This document shows, piece after piece, positions 11,521-22,184 of a stretch of 64,000 nt of DNA. Position numbers and translations under genes: made by a program. The notes beneath the pieces were generated by a model that saw only the letters and a program-made list of their open reading frames with translations, had not been told where the DNA came from and ran no database searches. Source of the DNA: Linum tenue (Eukaryota; Streptophyta; Magnoliopsida; Malpighiales; Linaceae); the NCBI GenBank assembly GCA_946122785.1, contig CAMGYJ010000002.1, forward strand, positions 37,908,495-37,972,494. Direction: 5' to 3'. The stretch's first letter is position 1. Every line of letters starts with the position of its first letter.

Positions 11521-12298
11521 ATCTCCTCTGAACAACCATGGCCATATGATGTATGGTTGGCTTTTTGGTTTAATCCATGGACTTGGCAGTGAGAGTATAC
11601 CTTTGGCACGTTGGTTATGGACAAAGGGTATGGTGATCAATGATGTTTGTAACTACTTATTATATGTAATAAGTAAAAAAATAAGTAAAAATATATTAAT
11701 ATAGAAAAGCCAATCATGGCTATATAAAAAAATGTCAAAGTGACAAGTTTGAGTAAAAGTTGATAGGTTTCAACGTGAGGATCTTGCCATGACTGGTATG
11801 CCTCAATCACTAATCTCTGTTAACCTATGTTTTAGTTCTGAGGCGGAGACTATTGCTCTGCAAATTATCACGATAGTTCTTCTCGTAGCATATTTGTCCA
11901 TTAGTAATTAGGTTATTAGGATCCTTGCTTACGGGATTCATTCTAGTCCCAACGGTAGTACACCTATCCACATTCACGTCTTCAATTGGAGGATGCAAAC
12001 ATGCTTGATACTAGAGGTGGAAGTTTTGGTTTGCGGGTAACCCGCAAACCGCACACTTTGTGGATATCCATACCCACAATTTGTGGATAGTGAATTGGGT
12101 GTGGGTAGCAAATGTAACACCCTATCCTATACGTTTTTCCTAATCATATTGTTCATACAATTGCAGCGGAATTAATCTCGGGTGTTACATTAATTATCAA
12201 AATTTACCCAAATAAAATTTCGACATGAATTACTCGCGTAATGGGCTAACAGTTCTTGCAACTTATCCTGCAAAATAATTCTTCACAAACATATATAT
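11521..12298. other. Non-coding, AT-rich sequence with possible repeat ends
   Basis: No gene is seen. At 12112-12190 a short inverted pair TGTAACACCC / GGGTGTTACA brackets about 60 bases and may be the edge of a decayed element. Around 12020-12110 there is a GGGTAACCC-rich stretch resembling the hAT-like MITE further right. Confidence 0.4.
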
Positions 12299-12791
12299 TA
12301 GGGATGGCAAAAATATCCGTAACCGTGGATATCCCCCCGAACCCGGTCTAAACGGGTAGGGCAAAACCCGAACCCGAAGGACATTTAGTAGGTACGGGTA
12401 AAACCCGAACCCGAATATTGCGGGTAATGGATGGGCATGAGTTTCTCACTATCCAACCCGAACCCGCCCGATTATACACATACATATGCATTTTGTCTAT
12501 AAATAATAATTATATTTCTCTAACGTATTTTATATTTAGCATATAAATATAATATTTTCATGAAATTGTGTTGTTTTAATTAATTTTCTTCATTCTAGTG
12601 AATTATTGTCATACTTTTCCTCTTAAGTAAAGTGAGAATACGTGTGAATATTAACATATTGGTTGGAGTTATGAAGAGAAATCATTACCCATGGATAACC
12701 GTGGATACCCGAAACCCGAACGAGTATGAGCATGTTTTTAATTTTCTACCCGTTTCATAGCATCGTGAGTTCGTAACAGAGCATACCCCTA
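12299..12791. mobile_element. hAT-like MITE, diverged
   Basis: It begins TAGGGATGGCA and ends with the near-inverse of that (GCATACCCCTA), with many internal CCCGAACCCG-type repeats. This composition is typical of small plant hAT-derived elements. I could not find a convincing 8-bp target duplication, and the terminal match is imperfect. No coding capacity is seen. Confidence 0.45.
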
Positions 12792-12840
12792 CCATACATC
12801 TAGCAAACAAGCCAAAGCACTAGGATCAGACCTCAGCCAT

Positions 12841-14266
12841 TGACACGCCAAAACACAACACCAAACTGCGACCAAGTGTAATCGCAGTCCGGGAATGCAG
12901 TAACAGGCAAGTTCAATTATCAACCCGGGGTCTAGATCTACTGCTTACTCCGTGATTCTCTATTATCTAGCAAACTAGTTCGAGTGATTGTTGTGAAAAG
13001 TAAAAGCAACAAGAAAGCAGTAAATTGTTCGGGTTTCTAAAGCAGGCAAGAGTCACTCGGGAATGAGTCCCCCTAGCCCCTTAGTTAGGTTCAATTGCAA
13101 TTCCCTGGGTTGATTTACTGTTGATTAGACTGCGGAAGATCCGACAGTAGCTTGGAATCTCTTAAGCTGACCAAGCCCTCTCAGTCTAACTACCCGGCAG
13201 ACGACTAGTCTTCACCGGGATAGAAAGCTGAGGCTATGAACACAGAACTCCACTACTGGCGTCAAGAACACCAGTACAAAGCAGTAAACTGGCTAACTCT
13301 CGTATAGCCAATCTCCTACTATCGAATGAAGAGGCTCTAACAACCTAATCAGATTCTATCTATCTCAGGTTGAAGCAGAAATTGAGACAAGCTGATCAGA
13401 CTCAAATCAATTCATTAAACATGCGTCATTCGATTAAAATCAAACAGTAATATCATCCCAAGTCATTACAATCAAATCCCTAACACAAGGAACTAGGGTT
13501 CTTCATACCCAAGTGAGAGAAGGGTTCTACTCCATAGAGAGAGAAGAGAAAACAAGAATCGGATTAGTCATACTCATAACGATGAGGGTAATCTGCTCCG
13601 GACGATGATTTTCACTCCTATGACGATCTCCAGGCTCGATTGATGAAATCCAGCTCTAAGACAGCTTCTAGGGTGTGTTCTTCGCACTTTCTCTCTCTAG
13701 GGCTCTGTTTTTGCTCTCAAAACACGATTCTCCCACTTCTGGCTCGGAATAGGCTCTAAAACAGGGTTTCCCGACTTGCACGGCCAGGGTGCACGGCCGT
13801 GCACATCACCATTCTGGCCGTGCACTCCAAAACGCGCCGTATCATTAAATTCGACCTTCAGCCATCGTGCACGCCCAGGATTGCACCTTGCACGGCCGTG
13901 CGTGGCCACGCACAATCCCGTGCGTGCCCACGCACAATCCCGCACGGCCAAACTGGTCACTTGCACGGCCGTGCGTGGCCACGCACAATCCCGTGCGTGC
14001 CCACGCACAATCCCGCACGGCCAAACTGGTCACTTGCACGGCCGTGCGGGTTGTGGGTGTGCCCGTGCGACTTCCTCAGAACCTCGCCATGCGTCCGATC
14101 CTTGTCCAATCGACCTCAAACTCGCTCCCAAGCCTCCATTCACGTACTAGGACCTGAAATATCATAAACAAGCACAACTAGCGTGAAATCGGCCTAAAAC
14201 ACGAGAATCAACACCTCAAACGGTGTAAGAACGGGGGTAAAAACTTGTGTAAATGATGGTCTATCA
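12841..14266 (-). repeat. 3' LTR of LARD copy 1 (1426 bp)
   Basis: On the plus strand it begins TGACACGCC and ends GGTCTATCA, i.e. TG...CA on both strands. It matches 23547-24462 over its first 0.92 kb. It contains GC-rich palindromes (13789-14047), a CT-rich segment and a pyrimidine/AG microsatellite near 13540-13560. Confidence 0.9.
13789..14047. promoter_or_regulatory. Array of GCACGGCCGTGC palindromes in the LTR
   Basis: The perfect 16-bp palindrome GTGCACGGCCGTGCAC lies at 13789-13804. The 12-bp core GCACGGCCGTGC recurs at 13890, 13963 and 14036. The last three sit in a 73-bp unit repeated head to tail. All fall in the LTR part expected to be U3, upstream of the transcription start. Use as transcription-factor binding sites is inference. 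Confidence 0.6.
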
Positions 14267-14312
14267 AACTCCCCCACACTTAACCGTTTGCTTGTCCCCA
14301 AGCAAACCAAGT
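14267..14312 (-). other. Polypurine tract with upstream GNRA-type hairpin
   Basis: On the minus strand, AAGTGTGGGGGAG (14281-14269) abuts the 3' LTR and is the plus-strand DNA primer. Just upstream is a perfect 9-bp stem, GTTTGCTTG / CAAGCAAAC, closed by the tetraloop GGGA (14307-14286). The same hairpin and tract recur in copy 2 (31051-31087). Confidence 0.75.
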
Positions 14313-15062
14313 CGGACACTAGGTAAGCTTACATATTTCAATCAACCAACATTGGGGACAAGTCATAAAGGCACAAAACACGTGAATCGCACTGGTTTTC
14401 AAACATCAATACATGCACAACCTCAATAACAACCTGGACAACCACCACAAAGGACATTCGAGTGCAGCAAATCGAGTAAAGGAAGAGTCTCCCTTCTGTT
14501 CACTGGCCAACCTAGACTTGATTCAACCACTTACTCAAAACAGTCAACTCATGCATCCAACTCAAGACATCAGAATAGAGACCGAGCAATCTAGGTCCTC
14601 ACCGGGGCACAAGAGCATATAGAAAATGAAAATGAATCACTCACTCTCGACCAGTGGGGTCAGGATAATTTGATGCGAAAGATGCGCATGCTATTTCTCT
14701 CAATACCTATCATCTCTTCACCATGATGGTAGCCTCTAAATGCTAGAGTTCACATATGGGGTGTCACCACTAACTAATCAGGAGTCTTAGACACAGGTTC
14801 AAATGACTGGCTAGGGTCTTGGAAATGGGGAAAAGGCCTTTTAGGTGGTGGAAGTATTCATAGCAAAAGGTTCCACATTTCCCAAACACACAATCACAGT
14901 CAAACAACCCGGTATTTTCTTTCTGCTATTCTGCATTACTCAATATCTTAAGAGCACAAGAGCGAAAGAGGCATAAACATCAGCATTTCCAAGCCAGACT
15001 GCTAAGAAACACTACTTACTGGGCATTATTCAGATTTTTAGTAGTGGCTCTCTTTTGCTTTC

Positions 15063-15145
15063 AATACCACTACAACACCCGAACTATGCAAAAAATGACA
15101 CTTGTGTCCTATTGTTTTCAATATTCCATCTGTGTCCTGAACTAT
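15063..15145 (+). repeat. Left terminal inverted repeat of the MULE
   Basis: It is inverted to 21163-21245 with a single mismatch over 83 bp. It contains two related words, CCCGAACTATG and CCTGAACTATG, plus TGTGTCCT twice, which may be transposase-binding repeats. Confidence 0.9.
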
Positions 15146-16181
15146 GATTCTGTTATCGTTGACTTTTGTTGACCGTTAAATTTTAACGGAATGACAGATC
15201 AGCGCTGATGTGTACGCGGACGTGGCTCTTTCTGCTGGGACGTGGCTCTTTATTTTTTCTTATTTTAAAAAGCTAAAATGAAATAAAAGGTAAATTTTAT
15301 CTAACCATTTCACCAACCACATTTACCTTATCTTACTATCGAAGAGAGAGAATACAGCAGCGAAAGGAGAGGAAGAACCCTAAACCGACGAAGAAGGCCT
15401 ATCGGCGCTGGTGATTCTCCTCTACTCGAGCATGGGGCGTTCGATTCGGCCCTGGTGAAGGCTCTCAGCAACACGAGAAGCAGGGAAGACGGCAAGCGGG
15501 CGTTCGATTCCGCGAGGGGAGGGCGATTTCTTCAGCCTCTTCCGTCTGACGAAGATCGACCCACGACCACCATCGCCGATTCTTTCTTCTCGACATCTCC
15601 TGGAACATTCGCAGCCTTCAAATCGTCCACCATTGAAGGATTCGAGCAGCCATTTGAAGAAGAAGGCGCTGATTTGCGGGATTTGAGTTTCCCCCAAATT
15701 TTCTAGGGTTTCTGCTCGAGGCTTTGTGGTCTATTTTCTGGAGTGTTGGAAGTATTTGAAGGGTGTCTGTGTGGTTGGGAAGCAACGAAGGTGCCAGAAA
15801 TAGTACAAAGGAGTAAATGGAGTAGCTGGGGTGCTGGTGTTATAGCTCGAGATTCTCTGGGAAAAGGTTGAAAGCAGGGACCACGAGGACAGTGTGAAGA
15901 CTAATTTACCCTTTGGCAACTTCAGAAACAGGTATGATATGGGTGAAATTAGTACGTATTGGTCATTTACATTGGTGGTTGAGAAGTCGTTGTCTTGGAT
16001 CGGATTATTCAATTGAGATGAGAATCAGTTTTGTGGTCTTCCAGAAGCAAAGTAGTATTCCAAATGCTTTGTGGAATGCTTTACAGAATAGAATATTAGG
16101 GGTGGTTGGTTAAAGTATGCTTAATGTATGAATTCGATGAATTTAGGCTATTGTTAAATGGGGATTGTTTGGTTTTGCAGG
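15146..16181 (+). other. MULE leader and upstream exon region
   Basis: A short open frame, 15455-15706 (83 codons, Ser/Phe/Glu-rich), lies here and may be a leader exon or chance. TTGGTTTTGCAG directly before the transposase ATG at 16182 is a good splice acceptor, which suggests an intron in the 5' leader. No other gene is visible. Confidence 0.45.
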
Positions 16182-19100
16182 ATGTCGACATTGGTGGAGT
16201 TGATTGTCCATCATGGTGGCAAAATGGAATATTCTGATGATGGTATTCGCTACATAAATGGCAAGTCAGAGGCTGTTGACATGGACATAGATTATGTCTC
16301 GTTCTTCCAACTCCAACAAATTGGAACAGTCCACTTCGATTACGCAAGGGTTGAGAGGCTGTGGTACATGGCACCCTCCGACACTTTGGATAATGGTCTA
16401 GTTGAAATACGGTCTGATAGTGAGGTGATGGATGGCTTGCTCCCAGCCATAGAAGATGGAAAAATTATGATATTCATGGAGGCAATAGAAACACAAATCG
16501 GGGACAATGAAGAACTTGGAGGAGAGTTATCTGATGATGGTGATTCGGAGGATGGGGATAACTCACAAAACCGAGACATTATCCATCTCATGGATGATGA
16601 TATCCGTACTTCGGATGATGAGTTCATTGATGCAATGGAGGAGCAAGGAGTCAGACCACGACGAGTTCGTACTCATGTTGATCGAACTGGGGAGGAGGTA
16701 GAGCAAGAGTCATTTTTTGATGATGGTGACCCACCTGTCGATGAAGGCAGAGTTAACAGTCCACTTGTGTCTGATGATGGTAACAGTGACCCACTTGTGA
16801 ATGAAGGAAGAGGTAACAGTGAGACCATTGGTTTGGATGATGGTGTTAACGAGGTCTTGAGGGACAGTGTTGTGGAAGATTCAGTCTACAGGGGTTCAAT
16901 TGAGTCACGCCATGTGAGGGGAAACATTGATGACGAAGACAAAGGTAACCCTCTAGAAAATGGACCTCGATATGACCCTATGTGTGACCATTCAACTCTT
17001 AAGTTGGTTGTGGGCATGACATTTGACAACCCCGAGCAGTTCAAGGAGGCCGTTGAAAACCATTGCGTTGCCATTGGAGCTGACATGAGATGGACTAGGA
17101 GTGACAAGCAAAAGAAGCGTGCTCAATGTCGTAACAACTGCGGGTGGTACGTTTATGCAAGCTGGCATGGACGTTCTTGCTTTATGATCAAGAATGTTGG
17201 AAAGGATCACACATGTCCTCGGTCTGTGAGGATGAAAGTTGCAAATGCTGTTTGGGCTGCTAAGAAGTATCTCGACAGATTCAGAAGGGAGCCGAATTGG
17301 AAGGTCAAGAACATGATGGTTGAAATAAGGCAATCACACAACGTTCAGATTTCCAGGAGGCAATGCTATAGGGCTCGATTTTATGCGAAGAGAATGTTGG
17401 GTGGCTCATTGGTTGAAGAGTACAATAAGGTCAGGTCCTATGTGGCAGAAATGAAGAGGAAAGATCCTGCTGGAACCTTCATACTTGAGGTTGACCCAAG
17501 CTCTATTCCTGAACGTGTCCTATTCAAGAGACTGTATATAGGGTTCAGTGGATTAAGTAGGGGTTTCACTAGGGCCTGCCGTCCTATGTTCGCTTTGGAT
17601 GGGTGTTTCCTTAAGGGGGAAGTAACTGGTATGTTGTTGAGTGCAATTGGGAAAGATGGTGACAATCGGATGTTCCCTATTGCGTGGGCTGTTGTAGAAG
17701 GAGAGAACAGTGATTCGTGGAATTGGTTCGTGTCAATACTTCAACAAGACCTTAGGACCACTGATGGTCGTGGATGGACTGTCATATCTGATCAACAGAA
17801 GGTACTAACATACCCCTCAATGACACTTCTTTGTTGTTTTATGATCAATGATGTTTTACTAACTCATGAATTATCTTGTTTGCTTAGGGACTAGTGCAAG
17901 CAATAAGCACTTGCTTACCCGAAGCTTCTCAGAGGAAATGTGCAAGGCATGTTTTTGCCAACTGGAAGGTCAATCATCGAGTTAAGGAGCATCGGGATCT
18001 ATACTGGGCAGCAGTATATGCAACGAATGTTCCTGAATATAATTATCATTTGAAGAAGATGAAAGACATTCAGTCTAGTGGGTTGATCCTAGTTTGCATA
18101 AGGATTTTATGGATCAAGAACCACACACCTTCTGTAGAGCGTTCATGAGCCACGTACCAAGGTGTGACTCGGTGGAAAGCAACATATGTGAAACATTTAA
18201 CGGTTATATCCTTGAGGAAAGGGAGGACAGAATTATCGACATGCTAGAGGGCATTCGTCGGAAGTTGATGGTTAGGTTTGTTGACAAGATGAAGAACATT
18301 GAGAAAGTTGATACCGTTTTCTGCCCTAGAATTGAAAAGAAGCTCAAGATTGGGATAGATTTGGCAAAGATTTGTGTTGTTAGTCCCGGTTTGGATGAGA
18401 AGTTCGAGGTTGCAGAAGGTAGAAAGGGATATGTGGTAAACTTTGAAGACAAATCTTGTACATGTGGTTATTGGGGGCTGACTGGTATACCATGTCACCA
18501 CTCAATTGCATGTTTTCAATATAAGAGGTTGGAACCAGAGATGTTTGTCAATATTACAAGGTGGAGGTGTATAAGATGGCCTACAGACATGGCATTCCTA
18601 CCTTGGAGGGCCAGCAGGCATGGCCAGAAGCTGAAGGGTATCCTGTATACCCTCCCAAGTTTAGGATTCTGCCTGGCCGCCCTAAAAAACAGAGGAGGAG
18701 ACAACCAGGAGAAATCGAGACTACTGGTCATGGGGCTGGAGGTGTTGCCATAAGGAGGAAATCCATTGTCATGCATTGCAGCAAGTGTAAATCTCCAAAT
18801 CACAACGTGAGACGTTGTCCAGAACTTCGTGCTGGAGAGGTAAGGACATTAGTCAATTACAACTACTTTCAATACTTGCCTTTTAAATGTATTGCTAATT
18901 ATCATCTTTTCAACGTATTATACAATGTGGGTGGAGATGAGGCAGGTGGAAGTAGAAGAGTTCGCAGGAGAGGGAATAATGAGGCTGCTCCAACTCCATC
19001 TGGTCCAGCTGCCCCAACTGGACAAGCTGCTCCAGCTCCATCTGGTCCAGGTGCATCAGCAGCCCAAACTGGACGTGCTGCTCCAGCTGCAAGAAGGAGC

Positions 19101-19601
19101 AGAGGTCTGTGTTCCAAATGTAGAGGTGATGACCATAATGCAAGGACATGTCCCTTAAGTGGCGGAATCCAGGTAAATCTAATATGAGATGAAAGCATGC
19201 TCTAATATGAGAACTTCGTTAATCGTGATTGCTACACTGTTGTGTTAATAGGAAGCCTTCGTTAATCGTGAAGTGACCAGCAGGCTTGATTTAGCAAGGG
19301 AGGTTAGGATGGTATGGTTGTTGACAGAATCCATAGCCTTACAATTAACTTTGATGTTTATGTGATTGAAGAAGATAAGCGTGCTCTAATATGAGAAAAT
19401 TCATACACGAATGTGCAGGCTAACCAAGGGATTGGAGTTCTGCACACTGATTTGGGTAATACCTATGTTATCCTCAATGGTCCTAATGGTCGTGGCAAAA
19501 CGCTAAGAAGTGGAAGGATCGTTCAGAATGCAGCTCCTACTGAGATAGATCAAGGTGGATCTCAACCACCTGCCACGCAACCTTCACAACCTCGGCAGTA
19601 G
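16182..19601 (+). pseudogene. MULE transposase (mudrA-like) with SWIM finger
   Basis: It would cut and move the element by a DDE mechanism. The start is ATG at 16182, straight after a splice acceptor. Exon 1 runs to 17801 (donor GTACTA), the intron is 17802-17887, and exon 2 begins GLVQAIS. Domains in order: an acidic N-terminus; a MuDR DNA-binding finger (FDNPEQFKEAVENHC, QCRNNCGWYVYAS, KDHTCPRS); the MULE catalytic core with Asp in FALDGCFLKG, Asp in VISDQQK and a Glu near DSVESNICETFNG; a SWIM finger (SCTCGYWGLTGIPCHH); and two CCHC knuckles (CSKCKSPNHNVRRC, CSKCRGDDHNARTC). Small last exons end at TAG, 19599-19601. Frameshifts near 18080 and 18552 break the frame, so this copy is probably inactive unless they are sequence errors. 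Confidence 0.8.
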
Positions 19602-19988
19602 TTTAGATAGTAGTAGAATGTGTTTTTGTATAGTAGCCTACCTCTACCAGATATGTGGTATTCGTTTTGAGATGTGACATTGAAGTTGGATCAACCTTTT
19701 GTATGGTAGGTTACCTGTAGATCCATGGAAATGGTGTATATTTCCTAAACATTGGATCGACATTTTAGGAACCTTGGTAATGACAGGTTTATATGAATGT
19801 AAAATCAACTATTTAGGTATGTCCAGTTTGGTATGTCGAGTTTTTGTGAAGGTTGCGTTGCATTTTGCTGGTATAGCCACTAGATGCATGTTAAAATACA
19901 AAGAAATATCCCATTAGATAAGTAACATATTAAAGGTTCTCAAAACGGCTTACAACAAGAACAGATTAGAACATGGAGGAATTCAAAC

Positions 19989-20552
19989 CTACAAAACTAT
20001 CCCTATAACTAAGGCTGCTAAAACGACCAATACACACAACAGACGAGTATTGGCCAACCTTAAATCCCCAATTAACCTAGCATTCTCTTCTTTAATGCTA
20101 GCTAGATCACCATACAACAATTTTAAGGCCTTCTTTCTTCGCACTGCTTTCTCTTCAGCAACCCTTAAACTCTCTTTCAAGCTTTCAGTCTGATAGTCCA
20201 TCAAACCTAGGTTCGACCTGATATATTCATTCCCTCCAACAACCCCATTGGAGCAAGCACCTTCGTTGTCTTCGTTCAGAGTATCAGCCCAAATGAACAA
20301 ACGACAACTTTCTTCCTCATCCTGCCATGTAGAAATCAGCCCATTGTGAGATCATTGCCCATATCAATCACAATTAATCAACAAACCAATAATTCATTTA
20401 CCTGCCAATGAGAGGGCAGCAATAGAACTGCCTCCCCGGATTCAGTTCAGTTCGAGAAACATACACATAGCTGGTATATTATGCCGACATTTAACGGTGC
20501 GTGAGTTTGATGAATTCGACCCAGAAATGCTTTGAGACCCTCTTCTGGACAT
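19989..20552 (-). pseudogene. GRF-type zinc-finger protein with coiled coil and C-terminal membrane anchor, inside the MULE
   Basis: On the minus strand an ATG at 20552 opens a Ser-rich N-terminus leading to KCRHNIPAMC. After an apparent frameshift it continues as NPGRQFYCCP, the GRF-finger signature. A later segment reads WQDEEESCRLFIW, the usual end of this finger, followed by a helical charged region (ESLKESLRVAEEKAVRRKKA) and a hydrophobic tail (LLCVLVVLAALVIGIVL) before the stop. This architecture matches plant proteins annotated as At4g04775-like. It is convergent with the transposase and sits where mudrB sits in MuDR, though it is not related to mudrB. The finger is damaged, so it is called a pseudogene. 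Confidence 0.6.
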
Positions 20553-21162
20553 TTTTGAATTACTGCCACAGAGGAACAAGACACTAAATCCCCAATTGAA
20601 AGAAACCCTAAATTACCAAAATCAACTATTAATGTACCTAATAGATGGTAAGGCTCTTTTCTGGCGGATTGACATTCTTCGCAATGTCTTCACAGTCGAA
20701 TCTCCTCGCCCCAACACAAATACAAATCGCAGCTCCTCGTGGCTCCTCACCGCCACTACCCCGACACCCACTCCGAGCCGACGCAACGCAAGCCCCGCCC
20801 TCGCCTCACTACTTCTCCATATGCGCCTGCCTAAACACAAACGCCTGTCGTCGTCGTCGTCGTCGAAAGCCACACTCGAGCAAACCAAGTTCGTCACTTT
20901 GGCTGGGTAGAGGAGAAGAAAGGGTAGAAGATAAGAAGTTAGGTCGATGGGAAGAGGGAAGATGGTTAATATAAGCTGGGTAAAAAATTTAATTCCCATT
21001 TGTAAAAAAAAAAAAATTAATTCTCATTTGACGTGGCATCTACGTGTCTGCCACAAGGTAGCCACGTTGGCAGCAATCTGACGTCGTTTTAAAAGGCGTC
21101 TGGTCAACCGTTAATACTTAACGGTCAACAGAACCGACAGGATACAAATGTCACAAACTATA
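20553..21162. other. MULE right end, upstream region of the GRF gene
   Basis: It is GC-rich and contains a (CGT)n run near 20845-20866. No supported gene is seen. It would be the promoter side of the antisense GRF gene. Confidence 0.4.
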
Positions 21163-21245
21163 ATAGTTCAGGACACAGATGGAATATTGAAAACAATAGG
21201 ACACAAGTGGCATTTTTTGCATAGTTCGGGTGTTGTAGTGGTATT
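21163..21245 (-). repeat. Right terminal inverted repeat of the MULE
   Basis: It is the inverse of 15063-15145 with one mismatch, ending ...GTTGTAGTGGTATT at 21245. Confidence 0.9.
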
Positions 21246-22184
21246 AGCCCTTTTTCTTTTCATTTCTTTAGAGAGCCACCACTTCTGCATACATTTCAAA
21301 CACCTGCCCAACTTTTAAGCACTACCTCCAACACTCACATAGACTTTAGCAGAAACAGTAGAGAATATATAAAAACCACTCTGTGGAACCTTCTAAAAGA
21401 TGCAACAAGGGTGATTTTTTCCATTATAGACCAAAAGAAAGGATAACACACGGCTCAAAGGGGCTGACTAGGGGATATGACACATCAGGACAGTCAGTTT
21501 TGGGCGTGGGCTAATCCTATGCCCCCATCATCTTAGCTAGTGACAACGTGAATGCTACACATCATGGAAGAGGGATCTATCGCACAAGAAAGAAACGAGC
21601 AGGCTCAAATCTCACATGGCTACCTATATGCTCTATCTCACATTCTGATACCCTGAACTAGATGCATAAACGACTGTCAAGAACAAGTAATCAGATCAAG
21701 TCAGATCAAGTCACAGTTGGCAAGCAAACAGTTGAAAAACTGAACCCCTACATCGTTCTACTGCACATCTCAGTCCTCATCATAGGTTGTCCTAGTCGCA
21801 AACAATTCATCCATCAAAACACAGTGCCAATATGATCAAACAGCAGTACTTGGAGCCCTCAAATCGTAAGATTCGGACAGCGGACTAGGCTCCAAGCACC
21901 ATCATAAATATTCCAACCGATACAAAGCATCCCCCACACTTAAGCACGACATTGCCCTCAATGGAATAGAGGGAAAGATAAGGGGAACGATGTTACCGGG
22001 TAAGAACACTGCTGGGGGACTGGAAGTGGACCAGTCAGCGGGCTAGCATCAGCAAAACACACTGGGTGATAGAAACCATAGTTCCAAGTGGACAAACCGA
22101 CAAAAACAAACGACAGAAAAACAAACCTTGGTGGGGTTGCCTCCCCACAAGCGCTTCTTTTACGTCTTAGCTAGACGGTGGCTC
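21246..22184 (-). other. LARD copy 1, untranslated interior with second polypurine-like tract
   Basis: No coding sequence is seen. On the minus strand GCTTAAGTGTGGGGGATGC (21945-21927 region) repeats the polypurine tract found at the 3' LTR. At 22125-22160 the block GAAGCGCTTGTGGGGAGGC follows the ORF stop. The same block follows the stop in copy 2 (near 29715). Confidence 0.6.

Larger units (their letters stand above)
15063..21245 (+). mobile_element. Mutator-like element (MULE), 6.2 kb, inserted in LARD copy 1
   Basis: The ends are inverted repeats starting AATACCACTACAACACCC. The outer 83 bp match with one mismatch, and similarity continues weakly inward with a shared GTTGACCGTTAA stretch. 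Inside are a mudrA-like transposase on the plus strand (16182-19601) and an antisense GRF-finger gene near the right end (20552-19989). I do not find a clean 9-bp target duplication at the borders. It interrupts the LARD interior in a T-rich stretch (A-rich in LARD orientation) flanked by a 14-bp inverted pair. Confidence 0.85.

Noticed and set aside
13776..14167. Overlapping open frames in the GC-rich palindrome part of the LARD LTR
   Set aside because: They lie in a 73-bp repeat within an LTR on both strands. Low-complexity peptides explain them.
15054..15062. 9-bp target duplication of the large MULE
   Set aside because: The bases left (tttgctttc) and right (agccctttt) of the terminal repeats do not match, so no duplication is claimed.
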